A DNA stretch of 64,000 nt, taken from NCBI RefSeq assembly GCF_014649115.1, contig NZ_BMSK01000011.1, positions 224,306 to 288,305 of the forward strand. Direction: 5' to 3'. Positions 33,974-42,596 of the stretch are shown in pieces (the first letter of the stretch is position 1; every line of letters begins with the position of its first letter). Both the position numbers and the translations under genes were made by a program. Source of the DNA: Streptomyces eurythermus (GTDB lineage Bacteria; Actinomycetota; Actinomycetes; Streptomycetales; Streptomycetaceae). The notes under the pieces are model-generated. The model searched no databases and was not told the origin of the DNA. It was given only the letters and a program-made list of their open reading frames with translations.

Positions 33974-34747
33974 CTAGCGCAGCAGCAGTTGCACGCCGCC
34001 CACGATCGTCGCCGCGATGACGAGTTGTTCGAAGAGCCGCTGGTTGATTCGGTTCACAGCCCATTTGCCGAACAGCGCACCGGGCACGACGAACAGCGCG
34101 AGCGCGGCGTCAAGGAGCAGGGAGGGCCCGTCGATCAGGCCCAGGCCCACGCTGAACGGCACCTTCGAGACGTTCACGATGAGGAAGAAGAAGGCGGAGG
34201 TGCCGAGGAAGCCGAGCTTCCGGAAGCCGGCGGACAGCAGATACAGCGACATCACCGGCCCGGCGGCGTTGGCGACCATCGTGGTGAACCCGCCGAGCAC
34301 GCCGTAGGAGTGGGCCTTCATGCGGCCCGTCCGGTGTGTCACCGCCTCCGGGTCCGGCGGGGTCTCGGCCGTCCGCCGGCGCCAGATCGTCACCCCGGCC
34401 ATGAACAGCAGGATCGCGCCGATCGAGACCCGCACCATGCCGTCGCCGGCCCACACCAGGAACAGGGTGCCGGCCACCACGCCCACCGCCACGGCCGGGA
34501 ACAGCCGCCACAGGGTGGGCCAGTGCGCGTGGCGCCGGTAGGTGACGACGGCGAGTACGTCACCGGCGATCAGCAGGGGCAGCAGGACGCCGGTGGAGGC
34601 GCGGGCGGGCAGGACCGCCGCGAAGATCGCGAGGCTGACCGTGTTGGCCCCGCTGACCGCGGTCTTGGAGAAGCCGACGAGTACGGCCGCGAAGGCGAGC
34701 GCGGCGAACTCCCAGCCTGATATGTGCCAGAGCGTCATCGTGTTCAT
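33974..34747 (-). CDS. TauE/SafE-family membrane permease (probable sulfite/anion exporter)
   Basis: This 257-aa membrane protein has about eight hydrophobic helices. Helix 1 reads FAAVLVGFSKTAVSGANTVS, close to the family signature GxxKTGxxG, and the second half repeats it (GGFTTMVANAAGPVMSLYLL). TauE/SafE proteins move sulfite, sulfoacetate or related organic anions; the substrate here is unknown. The ATG at 34747 is chosen, with another ATG three codons later. The transcript may be nearly leaderless because no strong ribosome-binding site is visible. No sulfur-metabolism gene is adjacent. Confidence 0.87.
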   Translation of the reverse strand: MNTMTLWHISGWEFAALAFAAVLVGFSKTAVSGANTVSLAIFAAVLPARASTGVLLPLLIAGDVLAVVTYRRHAHWPTLWRLFPAVAVGVVAGTLFLVWAGDGMVRVSIGAILLFMAGVTIWRRRTAETPPDPEAVTHRTGRMKAHSYGVLGGFTTMVANAAGPVMSLYLLSAGFRKLGFLGTSAFFFLIVNVSKVPFSVGLGLIDGPSLLLDAALALFVVPGALFGKWAVNRINQRLFEQLVIAATIVGGVQLLLR

Positions 34748-34858
34748 TCGGGGACCGATGCTATGCGCATGATCAACCCGCGCGTAAGGACCGTCTCGCG
34801 GTCCGGTCCATGACAACGCCCAGCCGCCCCCGTCCACCGCCGCGGCAGCCCCGCCGCG

Positions 34859-36370
34859 TCACCGCCCCGCGTACCGCGCCCGCAGCGCCCGCTTGAGTAC
34901 CTTCATGCTGGGGCCCAGCGGCAGGGTGTCCGTGAACTCCACGCGACGCGGGTACTTGTGCCGGCCCAGGTGTTCCTTGGACCACTCGGTGAGGGCGGCG
35001 GCGTCCGGGGCGGTGCCCGGGGCCGGGACGACGACGGCGCACACCTCCTCGCCGTGCAGTTCGTCGGGCAGGCCGATGACGGCGACCTGGGCGATCTCCG
35101 GGTGTCGCATCAGGACCTCCTCGACCTCACGCGGATAGACGTTGTAGCCACCGCGGATGATGATGTCCTTCTTGCGGTCGACGATCCGCAGGAAGCCCTC
35201 GTCGTCCTTGGTGCCGAGGTCGCCGGTGCGGAACCAGCCGTCCACCAGGGCCTCGGCGGTGGCCTCGGGGCGGCCGAGGTAGCCGGAGAAGACGTTGTGG
35301 CCGCGGATGACGACCTCGCCCAGCTCGCCGGGCGGCAGCAGCTCGATCCGGTCCTCCACCTCGGCGCGGGCGATCTCCGCGTCGACGCCCCACAGCGAGT
35401 GCCCGATGGTGCCGGCCTTGGCGCCGAACACCGGCTGGTTGACGGTGGCGGCCGGAGAGGTCTCCGACAGCCCGTACCCCTCGTAGATCCGCGCACCGAA
35501 CGCGGCCTCGAACCGTTCCAGTACCGCGACCGGGAGCGAGGCGCCGCCGGAGACGCACAGCCGCAGCCCGGGGAGCCGCTCGGCGTCGGCGGCGGCCGCG
35601 GCGAGGGCGACGAACATGGTGGGCACGCCGTGGAAGGTGTTCACGTCCTCCTCGACCATCAGCTCGATGGCCCGGGCCGCGTCGAAGCGGGGCAGCAGCA
35701 CGAGCGTGGCGCCCGCCCGCCAGGTGGAGTTCAGCGAGACCGTCTGACCGAAGGCGTGGAACAGCGGCAGCGCGCCGAGGGCGATGTCGTCGGCGCGGAC
35801 GTCGTGCGCGTCGAAGGCGTTGACGGTCGCGTTCATCACCAGGTTGAAGTGACTGAGGACGGCGCCCTTGGGGACACCGGTCGTACCGCTGGTGTAGAAG
35901 ATCACCGCGGGGTCGTCGGCGGCGCGGGTGACGTACGAGGGCAGCGGCTCGGCGTCGGCCGCCAGCTTGTCCAGCTCCTCGCCCAGGGTGACCACTCGGA
36001 CGCCGGCCGCCTCGGCCGCGGCCCGGCCGGTGTCGGCCTGCGCCGGGTGGACGAGCAGCACGGTGGCGCCGCTGTCCTTGAGGACGTGCTCGACCTCCCC
36101 GGCCGACAGCAGCAGGTGGACGGGGACGACGACACCGCCCGCCGCGGCGATCGCGTAGTAGGCGACCGGGAACTCGGCGGTGTTGGGGGCCATCAGGGCG
36201 ACGTGGTCGCCGGGCCGTACGCCGAGGCCGGTGAGCACGCCCGCCCGGGCCAGCGCCCGCTGCCACACCTCGGCGAAGGTGAGCCGCAGTTCCCCCTCGA
36301 CCAGGGCGGTCTTGCCGGGGCGGCGCCGGGCGTTCTCGGCGAGAATGGCGGCGACGGACAGGGTTGCCAT
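34859..36370 (-). CDS. Acyl-CoA synthetase (long-chain fatty acid/CoA ligase type)
   Basis: This 503-aa AMP-forming ligase activates a carboxylic acid to acyl-AMP and then acyl-CoA. The P-loop-like motif YTSGTTGVPKGAV, the A5 motif YEGYGLSETSP, A7 (WFRTGDLG), A8 (DRKKDIIIRGGYNVYP) and the C-terminal catalytic Lys (GPSMKVLKRALR) are all present in order. It begins MATLSVAAILAENARRRPG at the ATG at 36370. The thiolase gene upstream on the same strand ends 74 bases before this start, so the pair likely forms a fatty-acid or aromatic-acid degradation operon. The chain-length preference is not readable from sequence. Confidence 0.9.
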   Translation of the reverse strand: MATLSVAAILAENARRRPGKTALVEGELRLTFAEVWQRALARAGVLTGLGVRPGDHVALMAPNTAEFPVAYYAIAAAGGVVVPVHLLLSAGEVEHVLKDSGATVLLVHPAQADTGRAAAEAAGVRVVTLGEELDKLAADAEPLPSYVTRAADDPAVIFYTSGTTGVPKGAVLSHFNLVMNATVNAFDAHDVRADDIALGALPLFHAFGQTVSLNSTWRAGATLVLLPRFDAARAIELMVEEDVNTFHGVPTMFVALAAAAADAERLPGLRLCVSGGASLPVAVLERFEAAFGARIYEGYGLSETSPAATVNQPVFGAKAGTIGHSLWGVDAEIARAEVEDRIELLPPGELGEVVIRGHNVFSGYLGRPEATAEALVDGWFRTGDLGTKDDEGFLRIVDRKKDIIIRGGYNVYPREVEEVLMRHPEIAQVAVIGLPDELHGEEVCAVVVPAPGTAPDAAALTEWSKEHLGRHKYPRRVEFTDTLPLGPSMKVLKRALRARYAGR

Positions 36371-36444
36371 GGAGTGCTGCTCCGTTTCCTTGCTGCGGCT
36401 CGTACTACCGGATCCCCTTGCGGGGAGCCCCCGTTGAAGACTCC

Positions 36445-37632
36445 TCAGTGCCGCTCGACCAGCACCGCGCTGCCCTGGCCCACGCCCACGCACATGGTCG
36501 CGAGGCCGCGCCGGGCGCCGGTGCGGCGCATGCGGTGCAGCAGGGTGGTCAGGATGCGGGCGCCGGAGCAGCCGAGGGGGTGGCCGAGGGCGATGGCGCC
36601 GCCGGTGGGGTTCACCAGGTCGGGGTCGAGGCCCAGTTGGTCGACGCAGGCGAGGGCCTGGGCGGCGAACGCCTCGTTCAGCTCGGCCTCCTGGATGTCG
36701 TCGGTCTGCCAGCCGGCCCGGGTGAGCACCTTCCGGGTGGCGGGGACCGGGCCGAGGCCCATCACATCGGGGTGGACGCCGGCGGAGGCGCCCGCGACGT
36801 ACCGGCCGAGGGACTCCAGGCCCAGTTCGTTCAGGGCCTCTTCGCTGACCAGCAGCAGCCCGGCGGCGCCGTCGTTCATCGGCGAGGCGTTCCCGGCGGT
36901 GACGGTGCCGTCCGGGCGGAAGGCCGGCTTGAGGCGGGCCAGCTTCTCCAGCGAGGTGTCCTCGCGCACGCACTCGTCGTGCTGGACGGTGACCCCGTCC
37001 GGGCGCTCCACGGGCAGGATCTCGTCGTCGAAGTGGCCGTTCTTGCGGGCGGCGGCGGCGAGTTGGTGGCTGCGCAGGGCGAACTCGTCCTGCCGGGCAC
37101 GGGAGATGCCGAGGCGGGCGGCGACCTCCTCGGCGGTCTCGCCCATGGAGAGCAGGCCGTGCAGCTCCTTCATGGCGGGGTTGACCAGCCGCCAGCCGAG
37201 CCGGGTGTCGTAGGTCTCCATGCGGTGCGGCAGGGCCTCGTCGGGCCGGGGCAGCACGAAGGGCGCGCGGCTCATGGACTCGGAGCCGCCGGCGATCACG
37301 ATGTCGGCCTCGCCCGCGGCGATGGTGCGGGCGGCGGCGGTGACCGCCTCGAGTCCGGAGGCGCACAGCCGGTTGACGGTGGCGCCGGGCACGGAGTCGG
37401 GCAGTCCGGCGAGCAGGGCGGCCATGCGGGCGACGTTCCGGTTGTCCTCGCCGGCCTGGTTGGCGGCGCCCCAGTAGACGTCGTCGACGCGGGCCGGGTC
37501 GAGCGCGGGCACGTCGGCCACCAGGTGGCGGATCACGGTCGCGGCCAGATCGTCGGGGCGGACCGAGGAGAGGGCACCGCGCACCTTGCCGATGGGGGTG
37601 CGGCGGGCGGTCGCGAAGTGGACGGGACGCAC
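36445..37632 (-). CDS. Acetyl-CoA C-acyltransferase (thiolase)
   Basis: This 395-aa degradative-type thiolase cleaves 3-ketoacyl-CoA to acetyl-CoA and a shortened acyl-CoA. The nucleophilic Cys is in VNRLCASGLEAV, the His in NEAFAAQAL plus GGAIALGHPLGCSG, and the second Cys in GLATMCVGVGQG. The N-terminus RTPIGKVRGALSSVRPDDL resembles both FadA and beta-ketoadipyl-CoA thiolases. The GTG at 37632 has AGGAG upstream. It precedes the acyl-CoA synthetase in a two-gene unit. An AT-rich divergent promoter region with a TAGCACTGCTA palindrome separates it from the hydrolase on the other strand. Confidence 0.9.
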   Translation of the reverse strand: MRPVHFATARRTPIGKVRGALSSVRPDDLAATVIRHLVADVPALDPARVDDVYWGAANQAGEDNRNVARMAALLAGLPDSVPGATVNRLCASGLEAVTAAARTIAAGEADIVIAGGSESMSRAPFVLPRPDEALPHRMETYDTRLGWRLVNPAMKELHGLLSMGETAEEVAARLGISRARQDEFALRSHQLAAAARKNGHFDDEILPVERPDGVTVQHDECVREDTSLEKLARLKPAFRPDGTVTAGNASPMNDGAAGLLLVSEEALNELGLESLGRYVAGASAGVHPDVMGLGPVPATRKVLTRAGWQTDDIQEAELNEAFAAQALACVDQLGLDPDLVNPTGGAIALGHPLGCSGARILTTLLHRMRRTGARRGLATMCVGVGQGSAVLVERH

Positions 37633-37689
37633 GGCGGGACTCCTGACCTACGACATTGTGGATCACGGAACGGTGCAGCACCCATTAAT

Positions 37690-37700
37690 TAGCACTGCTA
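37690..37700. promoter_or_regulatory. Palindrome TAGCACTGCTA in the thiolase / hydrolase divergent promoter
   Basis: TAGCACTGCTA is a perfect 11-bp palindrome inside the AT-rich patch TTAATTAGCACTGCTAG, only 58 bases from the thiolase start and 75 from the hydrolase start. It resembles TetR-type operators of fatty-acid genes. No regulator gene adjoins it. Confidence 0.45.
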
Positions 37701-37775
37701 GTTTTGGACTATAGACCTCCGGCCGCCCCGCTGGGAAGCTCCCCCGGGGCCGGAGCCGGGGCGACGGGAGGAGAC

Positions 37776-38606
37776 ATGCGCCACGTCCGCGAGCACGTCC
37801 TCGACGGCACGCACGGAGCCCTCGCCGTACGCGAGTGGCCGCATCTGGAGCCCCGCCTGCTGGCGCTCCTGGTGCACGGGTACGGCGAGCACGCCGGCCG
37901 GTACGACGAACTGGCCGGCGTGCTGACCGGGTACGGGGCCGCCGTGTACGCGCCCGACCACGCCGGTCACGGCCGGTCGGCCGGCGAAAGGGTGCTGATC
38001 GAGGACTTCGAGGACGTGGTCACCGATGTGCACGCGGTCGCGGACCTCGCCCGGGCCGCGCGTCCCGGCCTGCCGCTGGTCCTGCTCGGGCACTCGATGG
38101 GCGGGCTGATCGCGGCCCGCTGTGCCCAGCGGTACGGCGACGGGCTGAGCGCGCTGGTGCTGTCCGCGCCGGTGATCGGCGCCTGGGAGCTGCCGGGGCG
38201 GCTGCTGGCCCTGGACGAGATCCCGGACACCCCGGTCAGCCCGGCCGCGCTGTCCCGGGACCCGGCCGTGGGAGCGGCGTACGCGGCCGACCCGCTGGTG
38301 TGGCACGGGCCGATGAAGCGGCCGACGCTCCGGGCGTTCGCCCGCGCCCTGGAGACGGTCGCGCAGGGTGGTGACGTGGGCCCGCTGCCGTTGCTGTGGC
38401 TGCACGGCGACGACGACCGGCTGGTGCCGCTGTCCGGGAGCCGGCCCGGGGTGGAGCGGCTGAGCGGCGGCCGGCTGACCGAACGGATCTTCCCCGGCGC
38501 GCGGCACGAGGTCTTCCACGAGACCGACCGCGCGAGGGCCCACGCGGAGCTGCTCCGCTTCCTGGACCGGGTACTGCCCGACCGGCGACGGGTACGGACC
38601 GGCTGA
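37776..38606 (+). CDS. Alpha/beta hydrolase, monoacylglycerol lipase / lysophospholipase type
   Basis: This 276-aa soluble hydrolase has the HGYGEHAGRYDELAGVL oxyanion region typical of monoacylglycerol lipases and PldB-like lysophospholipases. The nucleophile Ser is in LLGHSMGGLIA, the acid Asp in HGDDDRLVPL and the His in ARHEVFHE. The ATG at 37776 follows GGGAGGAG; the longer frame from 37704 is rejected. It probably cleaves monoacylglycerols or lysolipids. Together with the divergent thiolase and ligase genes, this suggests a small lipid-use locus. Confidence 0.9.
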   Translation: MRHVREHVLDGTHGALAVREWPHLEPRLLALLVHGYGEHAGRYDELAGVLTGYGAAVYAPDHAGHGRSAGERVLIEDFEDVVTDVHAVADLARAARPGLPLVLLGHSMGGLIAARCAQRYGDGLSALVLSAPVIGAWELPGRLLALDEIPDTPVSPAALSRDPAVGAAYAADPLVWHGPMKRPTLRAFARALETVAQGGDVGPLPLLWLHGDDDRLVPLSGSRPGVERLSGGRLTERIFPGARHEVFHETDRARAHAELLRFLDRVLPDRRRVRTG

Positions 38607-38758
38607 CCCGGCAGGGTCCGGAAACCCCCCGTGGCACCCGCGCCGCCCGGCAGTCCCCGCTCCCGCCCCCGCTGATCAGCCGGTTTGCCGTCGAATGCCG
38701 GGGGCACCCGCCCTTTCGGACATCACTGAGGAAGTCGAGGAAAGGGGATCCGCGCACC

Positions 38759-39241
38759 ATGACCGTGGTCAAGAGCACACTTCCCGAAGAGGCGCTCGGT
38801 GTCACCGGCACCGCCCTCCAGGACACGCTGGTCGACCTGCTCGGGCTGTCGCTGGTGGGCAAGCAGGCGCACTGGAACATCGTCGGCCCCCGGTTCCGCT
38901 CCATCCACCTCCAGCTGGACGAGGTGGTCGCCACCGCCCGCGCCCACTCCGACACGGTGGCCGAGCGGGCCTCCGCGCTGGGCGTGCCGCCGGACGGCCG
39001 GCCGGAGACCATCGCGGCGACCTTCGCGCTGCCCGGCACCAAGGACGGCTGGCTGCGCGACACGGAGGTCGTGGAGCTGATGGTGTCCTCGCTGGAGGCG
39101 GCCATCGGCCGGCTGCGGGAGCGGATCGAGGCGACCGAGAAGGCCGACCCGGTCACCCAGGACCTGCTGATCACCATCACCGCCGACCTGGAGAAGCAGC
39201 GCTGGATGTTCCAGGCCGAGAACCACACGTCCGCCGGCTGA
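38759..39241 (+). CDS. dps: Dps family ferritin-like DNA-protection protein
   Basis: This 160-aa four-helix protein belongs to the Dps family, which forms 12-subunit shells that oxidise and store iron with peroxide and shield DNA. The ferroxidase signature at the subunit interface is present: KQAHWNIVGPRFRSIHLQLDE gives the His and Asp/Glu ligands in three separate segments (HWN, H in IHL, DE). The ATG at 38759 is followed directly by the conserved helix. Streptomyces usually have several Dps paralogues, and this could be any of them. A DUF3140 gene follows 58 bases later, so the stress-related genes may be linked. Confidence 0.9.
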   Translation: MTVVKSTLPEEALGVTGTALQDTLVDLLGLSLVGKQAHWNIVGPRFRSIHLQLDEVVATARAHSDTVAERASALGVPPDGRPETIAATFALPGTKDGWLRDTEVVELMVSSLEAAIGRLRERIEATEKADPVTQDLLITITADLEKQRWMFQAENHTSAG

Positions 39242-39299
39242 CCCACGGCCCCGCACACCGCCCCGCCCGGGGCGGGGCACACACGGAAGGGGAAAACCC

Positions 39300-39641
39300 A
39301 TGGCCGACTCGCTGGAATTCGAAGCGCTGTGGGACGACTTCCACCGCGTGGTGAACATGAGCTCGGCGGAGCTCGCGGCCTGGCTGAAGGTCCGGGACGC
39401 CGGCGAGGAGAGCGAACCGCTGCCGGAGCGGGCGGGCGGCGAGACCGGGCAGCACGTCCTGGCCATCCTGCAGAAGCGCCGCACCGACCTGACCGAGGAC
39501 GACGTAGAGGTCATGCGGCAGGTCGTCGACACGGTCGGTGAGCTGGTGGACGCGGAGAACGAGCCCGAGCCGGAGAGCGCCCGGGACACCGGCCGCCGGC
39601 ACCGGCTGATGACGCTGGGCCACGACCCGCTCAAGCCGTAG
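39300..39641 (+). CDS. DUF3140 family protein
   Basis: This 113-aa protein carries the DUF3140 signature: LWDDFHRVVNMSSAELAAWL, a Glu/Pro spacer, GGETGQHVLAILQKRRTDL and EDDVEVMRQVVDTV. The family is proposed to bind DNA, but this is unproven. The ATG at 39300 follows AAGGGGAAA. The stop is four bases before the next start, so the gene is cotranscribed with the HhH-type protein and probably with Dps. This context suggests a role in DNA or stress response. Confidence 0.85.
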   Translation: MADSLEFEALWDDFHRVVNMSSAELAAWLKVRDAGEESEPLPERAGGETGQHVLAILQKRRTDLTEDDVEVMRQVVDTVGELVDAENEPEPESARDTGRRHRLMTLGHDPLKP

Positions 39642-39644
39642 GCC

Positions 39645-40292
39645 GTGAACCGCGACGAGCGCGTGCTGCGGGAGCTGGTGTCCGTGTACGGGCGAACGTT
39701 CGCCGAGGAGGCGGGCATCCGGCTGAAGGACACCCCGCAGCCGCTGTACCGGCTGCTGGTGCTGTCCCTGCTGCTCAGCGCCCGGATCCGGGCCTCGGTC
39801 GCGGTGGCCGCCGCCCGCGCCCTGCACGAGGAGCACCTGGACAGCCCGCGCCGGATGGCCGAGGCCGACTGGCAGCGGCGGGTGGACGCGCTCGGCAGGG
39901 GCGGCTACCGGCGGTACGACGAGCGGACGGCCACCCAGCTCGGGGACGGCGCGGAGCTGCTCGGCCGGCGCTGGGGCGGCGATCTGCGCCGGCTGCACCG
40001 GGAGGCGGAGGGCGACGTCGGCACGCTGCGGGAACTGCTCCAGGAGGAGCCGGGCATCGGGCCGGCCGGCGCCGACATCTTCCTGCGCGAGGCGCAGCGG
40101 GTGTGGCCGGACGTGGCGCCGTACCTGGACGGCAAGGCGCTGTCCGGCGCCGGACGGCTCGGCCTGCCCGAGGATCCGCGGAAGCTGGCCGGGCTGGCCG
40201 GGGACGCCCAGCCGGCCGTGCTGGCCGCCGCGCTGGTCCGGGCTGCGCTCGACAAACAGGTGGCCGAGGACTGTCTGCGCCGCGCGGGCTGA
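39645..40292 (+). CDS. HhH-GPD (endonuclease III)-like protein lacking the catalytic lysine
   Basis: This 215-aa protein has an endonuclease III fold pattern. An N-terminal helical region carries PLYRLLVLSLLLSARIRA (EndoIII: LLSAQ), and a helix-hairpin-helix reads EPGIGPAGADIFLREAQ, where EndoIII has LPGVGRKTA. The Lys that forms the Schiff base is absent, and the downstream Asp motif is only loosely matched in VAPYLDGKALSG. No iron-sulfur cysteine cluster follows. It may be a monofunctional glycosylase that needs only Asp, or a DNA-binding protein without lyase activity. The GTG at 39645 begins three bases after the DUF3140 stop. Confidence 0.7.
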   Translation: MNRDERVLRELVSVYGRTFAEEAGIRLKDTPQPLYRLLVLSLLLSARIRASVAVAAARALHEEHLDSPRRMAEADWQRRVDALGRGGYRRYDERTATQLGDGAELLGRRWGGDLRRLHREAEGDVGTLRELLQEEPGIGPAGADIFLREAQRVWPDVAPYLDGKALSGAGRLGLPEDPRKLAGLAGDAQPAVLAAALVRAALDKQVAEDCLRRAG

Positions 40293-40358
40293 TCGCCTCG
40301 GCCTGCTCCCCGCGTCTCCCGGACCGTCTGCCGGGGCCGGACGGGGAGGAGCCGGCGC

Positions 40359-40690
40359 GTGACGGAGACCGTGGCGGTGGTCCAGGACACCAGCGGGGTC
40401 GTCGCGACGACCCCGCCGCATCCGGCCCGCGTCTACGACCGGTACCTCGGCCGGTACCTCGGCGGCGAGGACGACCCCCCGGCCGACGAGGAAGCGGGCC
40501 GACGCACCGCGGCGATCGACGGGGCCCGGCGTCGAAGACCGCCCGCGCCGACGTCCACGTGGCAAGCCGGCGCCCGCAATCCGCACGCCCTCCCGGAACG
40601 GGGCGCCCGGTGCCGGAGTGGCGCCCGAGGAGCCGCCGCCCGGCGACGGCGGCCCGGGCCCGCCCTACGGGACGGGACGCCCAAGCCCCG
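40359..40690 (+). pseudogene. 5' remnant of a PF04672-type S-adenosylmethionine methyltransferase
   Basis: A GTG at 40359 has GGGGAGGA upstream and reads MTETVAVVQDTSGVVATTPP then HPARVYDRYLG and DDPPADEEAGRR, matching the start of the PF04672 methyltransferase family (an intact paralogue lies at 41738). After ~55 codons the sequence loses family resemblance and becomes Arg/Pro-rich; the SAM-binding region is missing. The frame would run into the opposite-strand phosphatase gene, so the end is approximate. A deletion probably removed the rest of the gene. Confidence 0.55.
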
Positions 40691-40696
40691 TCCCGG

Positions 40697-41551
40697 TCAC
40701 AGGCCCAGCACGTGGGCGATCGTCCGCAGTACGCCGGCGTCGTTGTTGGACGGGGCCAGGTGGCGGGCCCTGCGGATCACCTCGGGGTGGGCGCCGGCCA
40801 TGGCGAAGGACCACTCGGCGGCGTCGAGCATCTCCAGGTCGTTCAGGTAGTCGCCGAACACCATCGTCTGGGCGGGCGTGACGCCGAGCGCCCGCTGCAG
40901 GCGGCGCAGGGCGGCCCCCTTGTTCGCGGTGCGGTTCATCACGTCCACCCAGTGCTCGCCGGAGACGACGACCTGGTGGGTGCCGGCGAAGGGGGCGAGG
41001 GCCGGCGCGACGGTGTGCTCGGCGGACGCGAAGTCGAACACCGCCACCTTGATCATGTCGTCCTCGACGGCGGTGACGTCCTCGACGATCCGGTGCTCGG
41101 CGTAGTACTGGCGCACCTCGGCGAGGAACGCCTCGTCGGTCCGCTCCACGTACGCCGCCCGCTTGCCGCAGACGACGGCGCCGACATCCGCGCCGTCCGC
41201 GGCGAGCCGCCGTACCGTCCGCGCGATCTCCGCCGCGACGGGCCCGTCCATCGGGTCGGAGCTGAGTTCCACGCCGTCACGGACCACGTAGGTGCCGTTC
41301 TCCGCGATGAACACCATGCCCTCGGCGACCCGCTCGAACTGCCGGCGCAGGGTCGCGTACTGCCGTCCGCTGGCCGGGCTGAACAGCACCCCGCGGCGGC
41401 GCAGCTCGGCGAGCATCGGCCACAGCCCGTCGGGAATCCGCTTGGCGTCGTCCAGCAGCGTGCCGTCCATGTCGGTGACGATCAGCCGGATGTCGGCGGG
41501 GCCCGCGGGCAGCGCGGCGGTGTCGAGGAGGGGGGCGGGTATGGCGGACAT
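40697..41551 (-). CDS. HAD-superfamily phosphatase, Cof type
   Basis: This 284-aa HAD IIB hydrolase has the nucleophile motif DMDGTLLDD, motif II (SPASGRQYATL), the Lys region NKGAALRRLQ and the acidic motif FGDYLNDLEML, and it dephosphorylates a sugar phosphate or similar metabolite. The ATG at 41551 is followed by a short variable segment before the core. Cof-type enzymes are promiscuous and the substrate is unknown. It is monocistronic and divergent from the intact PF04672 methyltransferase gene. Confidence 0.88.
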   Translation of the reverse strand: MSAIPAPLLDTAALPAGPADIRLIVTDMDGTLLDDAKRIPDGLWPMLAELRRRGVLFSPASGRQYATLRRQFERVAEGMVFIAENGTYVVRDGVELSSDPMDGPVAAEIARTVRRLAADGADVGAVVCGKRAAYVERTDEAFLAEVRQYYAEHRIVEDVTAVEDDMIKVAVFDFASAEHTVAPALAPFAGTHQVVVSGEHWVDVMNRTANKGAALRRLQRALGVTPAQTMVFGDYLNDLEMLDAAEWSFAMAGAHPEVIRRARHLAPSNNDAGVLRTIAHVLGL

Positions 41552-41737
41552 GTGCTGCTTCCGGTCGGGTGCGGGGATACCGGTCCAGTGTTCCTCATCC
41601 GCCCGACGGGCCCCGAACCGCCCGGGGTGATCCGTTTCCCCGGGTATCCGTCTCCCCGGGCGATCCGTTTCCCGGGACAGAACGATCACCGGGAGGGACA
41701 ATGACGGCGGAGAACGGCATGTGAGAAGGGCGGACAG

Positions 41738-42547
41738 GTGAGCGAGGGGCACTCCCCGGCGACCGGGGCGGCACGGCTGGACACCGGCGTGGCGCACAAC
41801 GCACGGGTCTGGAACCACTGGCTGGGCGGCAAGGACAACTACGAGGTCGACCAGCGAGTGGGCGACCACATCGCCGGGATGTTCCCGGTGATCCGGGCCG
41901 TGGCCCGCGCGGACCGGGACTTCCTGGGCCGGGCGGTGCGGTTCCTGGCCGCCGAGCGGGGGATACGGCAGTTCCTCGACATCGGCACCGGGCTGCCCAC
42001 GGCCGACAACACCCACGAGATAGCCCAGCGGATCGCGCCCGAGTCGCGGATCGTGTACGTCGACAACGACCCGATCGTGCTGGTGCACGCCCGCTCGCTG
42101 CTGACCAGTTCCCCCGAGGGCGTCACCGACTATCTCGACGCCGACGTGCGCGACCCGGACGTCATCGTGCGGGACGCCGCCCGGACCCTCGACCTGGACC
42201 GGCCGGTGGCGGTGATGATGCTGGGCATCCTCAACTTCGTGCCGGACACCGGCGAGGCCCGGGACATCGTGCGGCGCGTCATGGCGGCCGTCCCCTCCGG
42301 CAGTTACCTGGTGCTCACCCACCCGACGTACGACGCCGAGGCGGGCGGCGCGGGCAACGTCGCCGCGATGGAGTTCTGGAACGCCCACGCCACCCCGCCG
42401 ATCACCGCCCGCGGCCACGCCGAGATCGCCGGCTTCCTCGACGGCCTGGAGCCGGTCGAGCCCGGGCTGGTGCCGTGCTCGCGGTGGCGCGCCGGGGCGG
42501 AGGCCGCCGTGGTGCCGCAGTACGGCGCGGTCGCCGTGAAACCCTGA
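41738..42547 (+). CDS. PF04672-type SAM-dependent methyltransferase
   Basis: This 269-aa protein belongs to the actinobacterial PF04672 methyltransferase family (SCO-type DUF574 fold). It has NARVWNHWLGGKDNYEVDQ near the start, the SAM loop FLDIGTGLPTADNTHE, VYVDNDPIVLVHARSLL, and the late motif LVLTHPTYDAEA. The physiological substrate is unknown. The GTG at 41738 is chosen with a weak upstream AAGGGCGG. A truncated copy of the same family lies 1.1 kb upstream. A FluG-like pair follows on the same strand. Confidence 0.88.
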   Translation: MSEGHSPATGAARLDTGVAHNARVWNHWLGGKDNYEVDQRVGDHIAGMFPVIRAVARADRDFLGRAVRFLAAERGIRQFLDIGTGLPTADNTHEIAQRIAPESRIVYVDNDPIVLVHARSLLTSSPEGVTDYLDADVRDPDVIVRDAARTLDLDRPVAVMMLGILNFVPDTGEARDIVRRVMAAVPSGSYLVLTHPTYDAEAGGAGNVAAMEFWNAHATPPITARGHAEIAGFLDGLEPVEPGLVPCSRWRAGAEAAVVPQYGAVAVKP

Positions 42548-42596
42548 CCCCGGGGCCCGGCCGTCCCCCGCCGGCCGGGCCCGTCGAGGAGGACGC

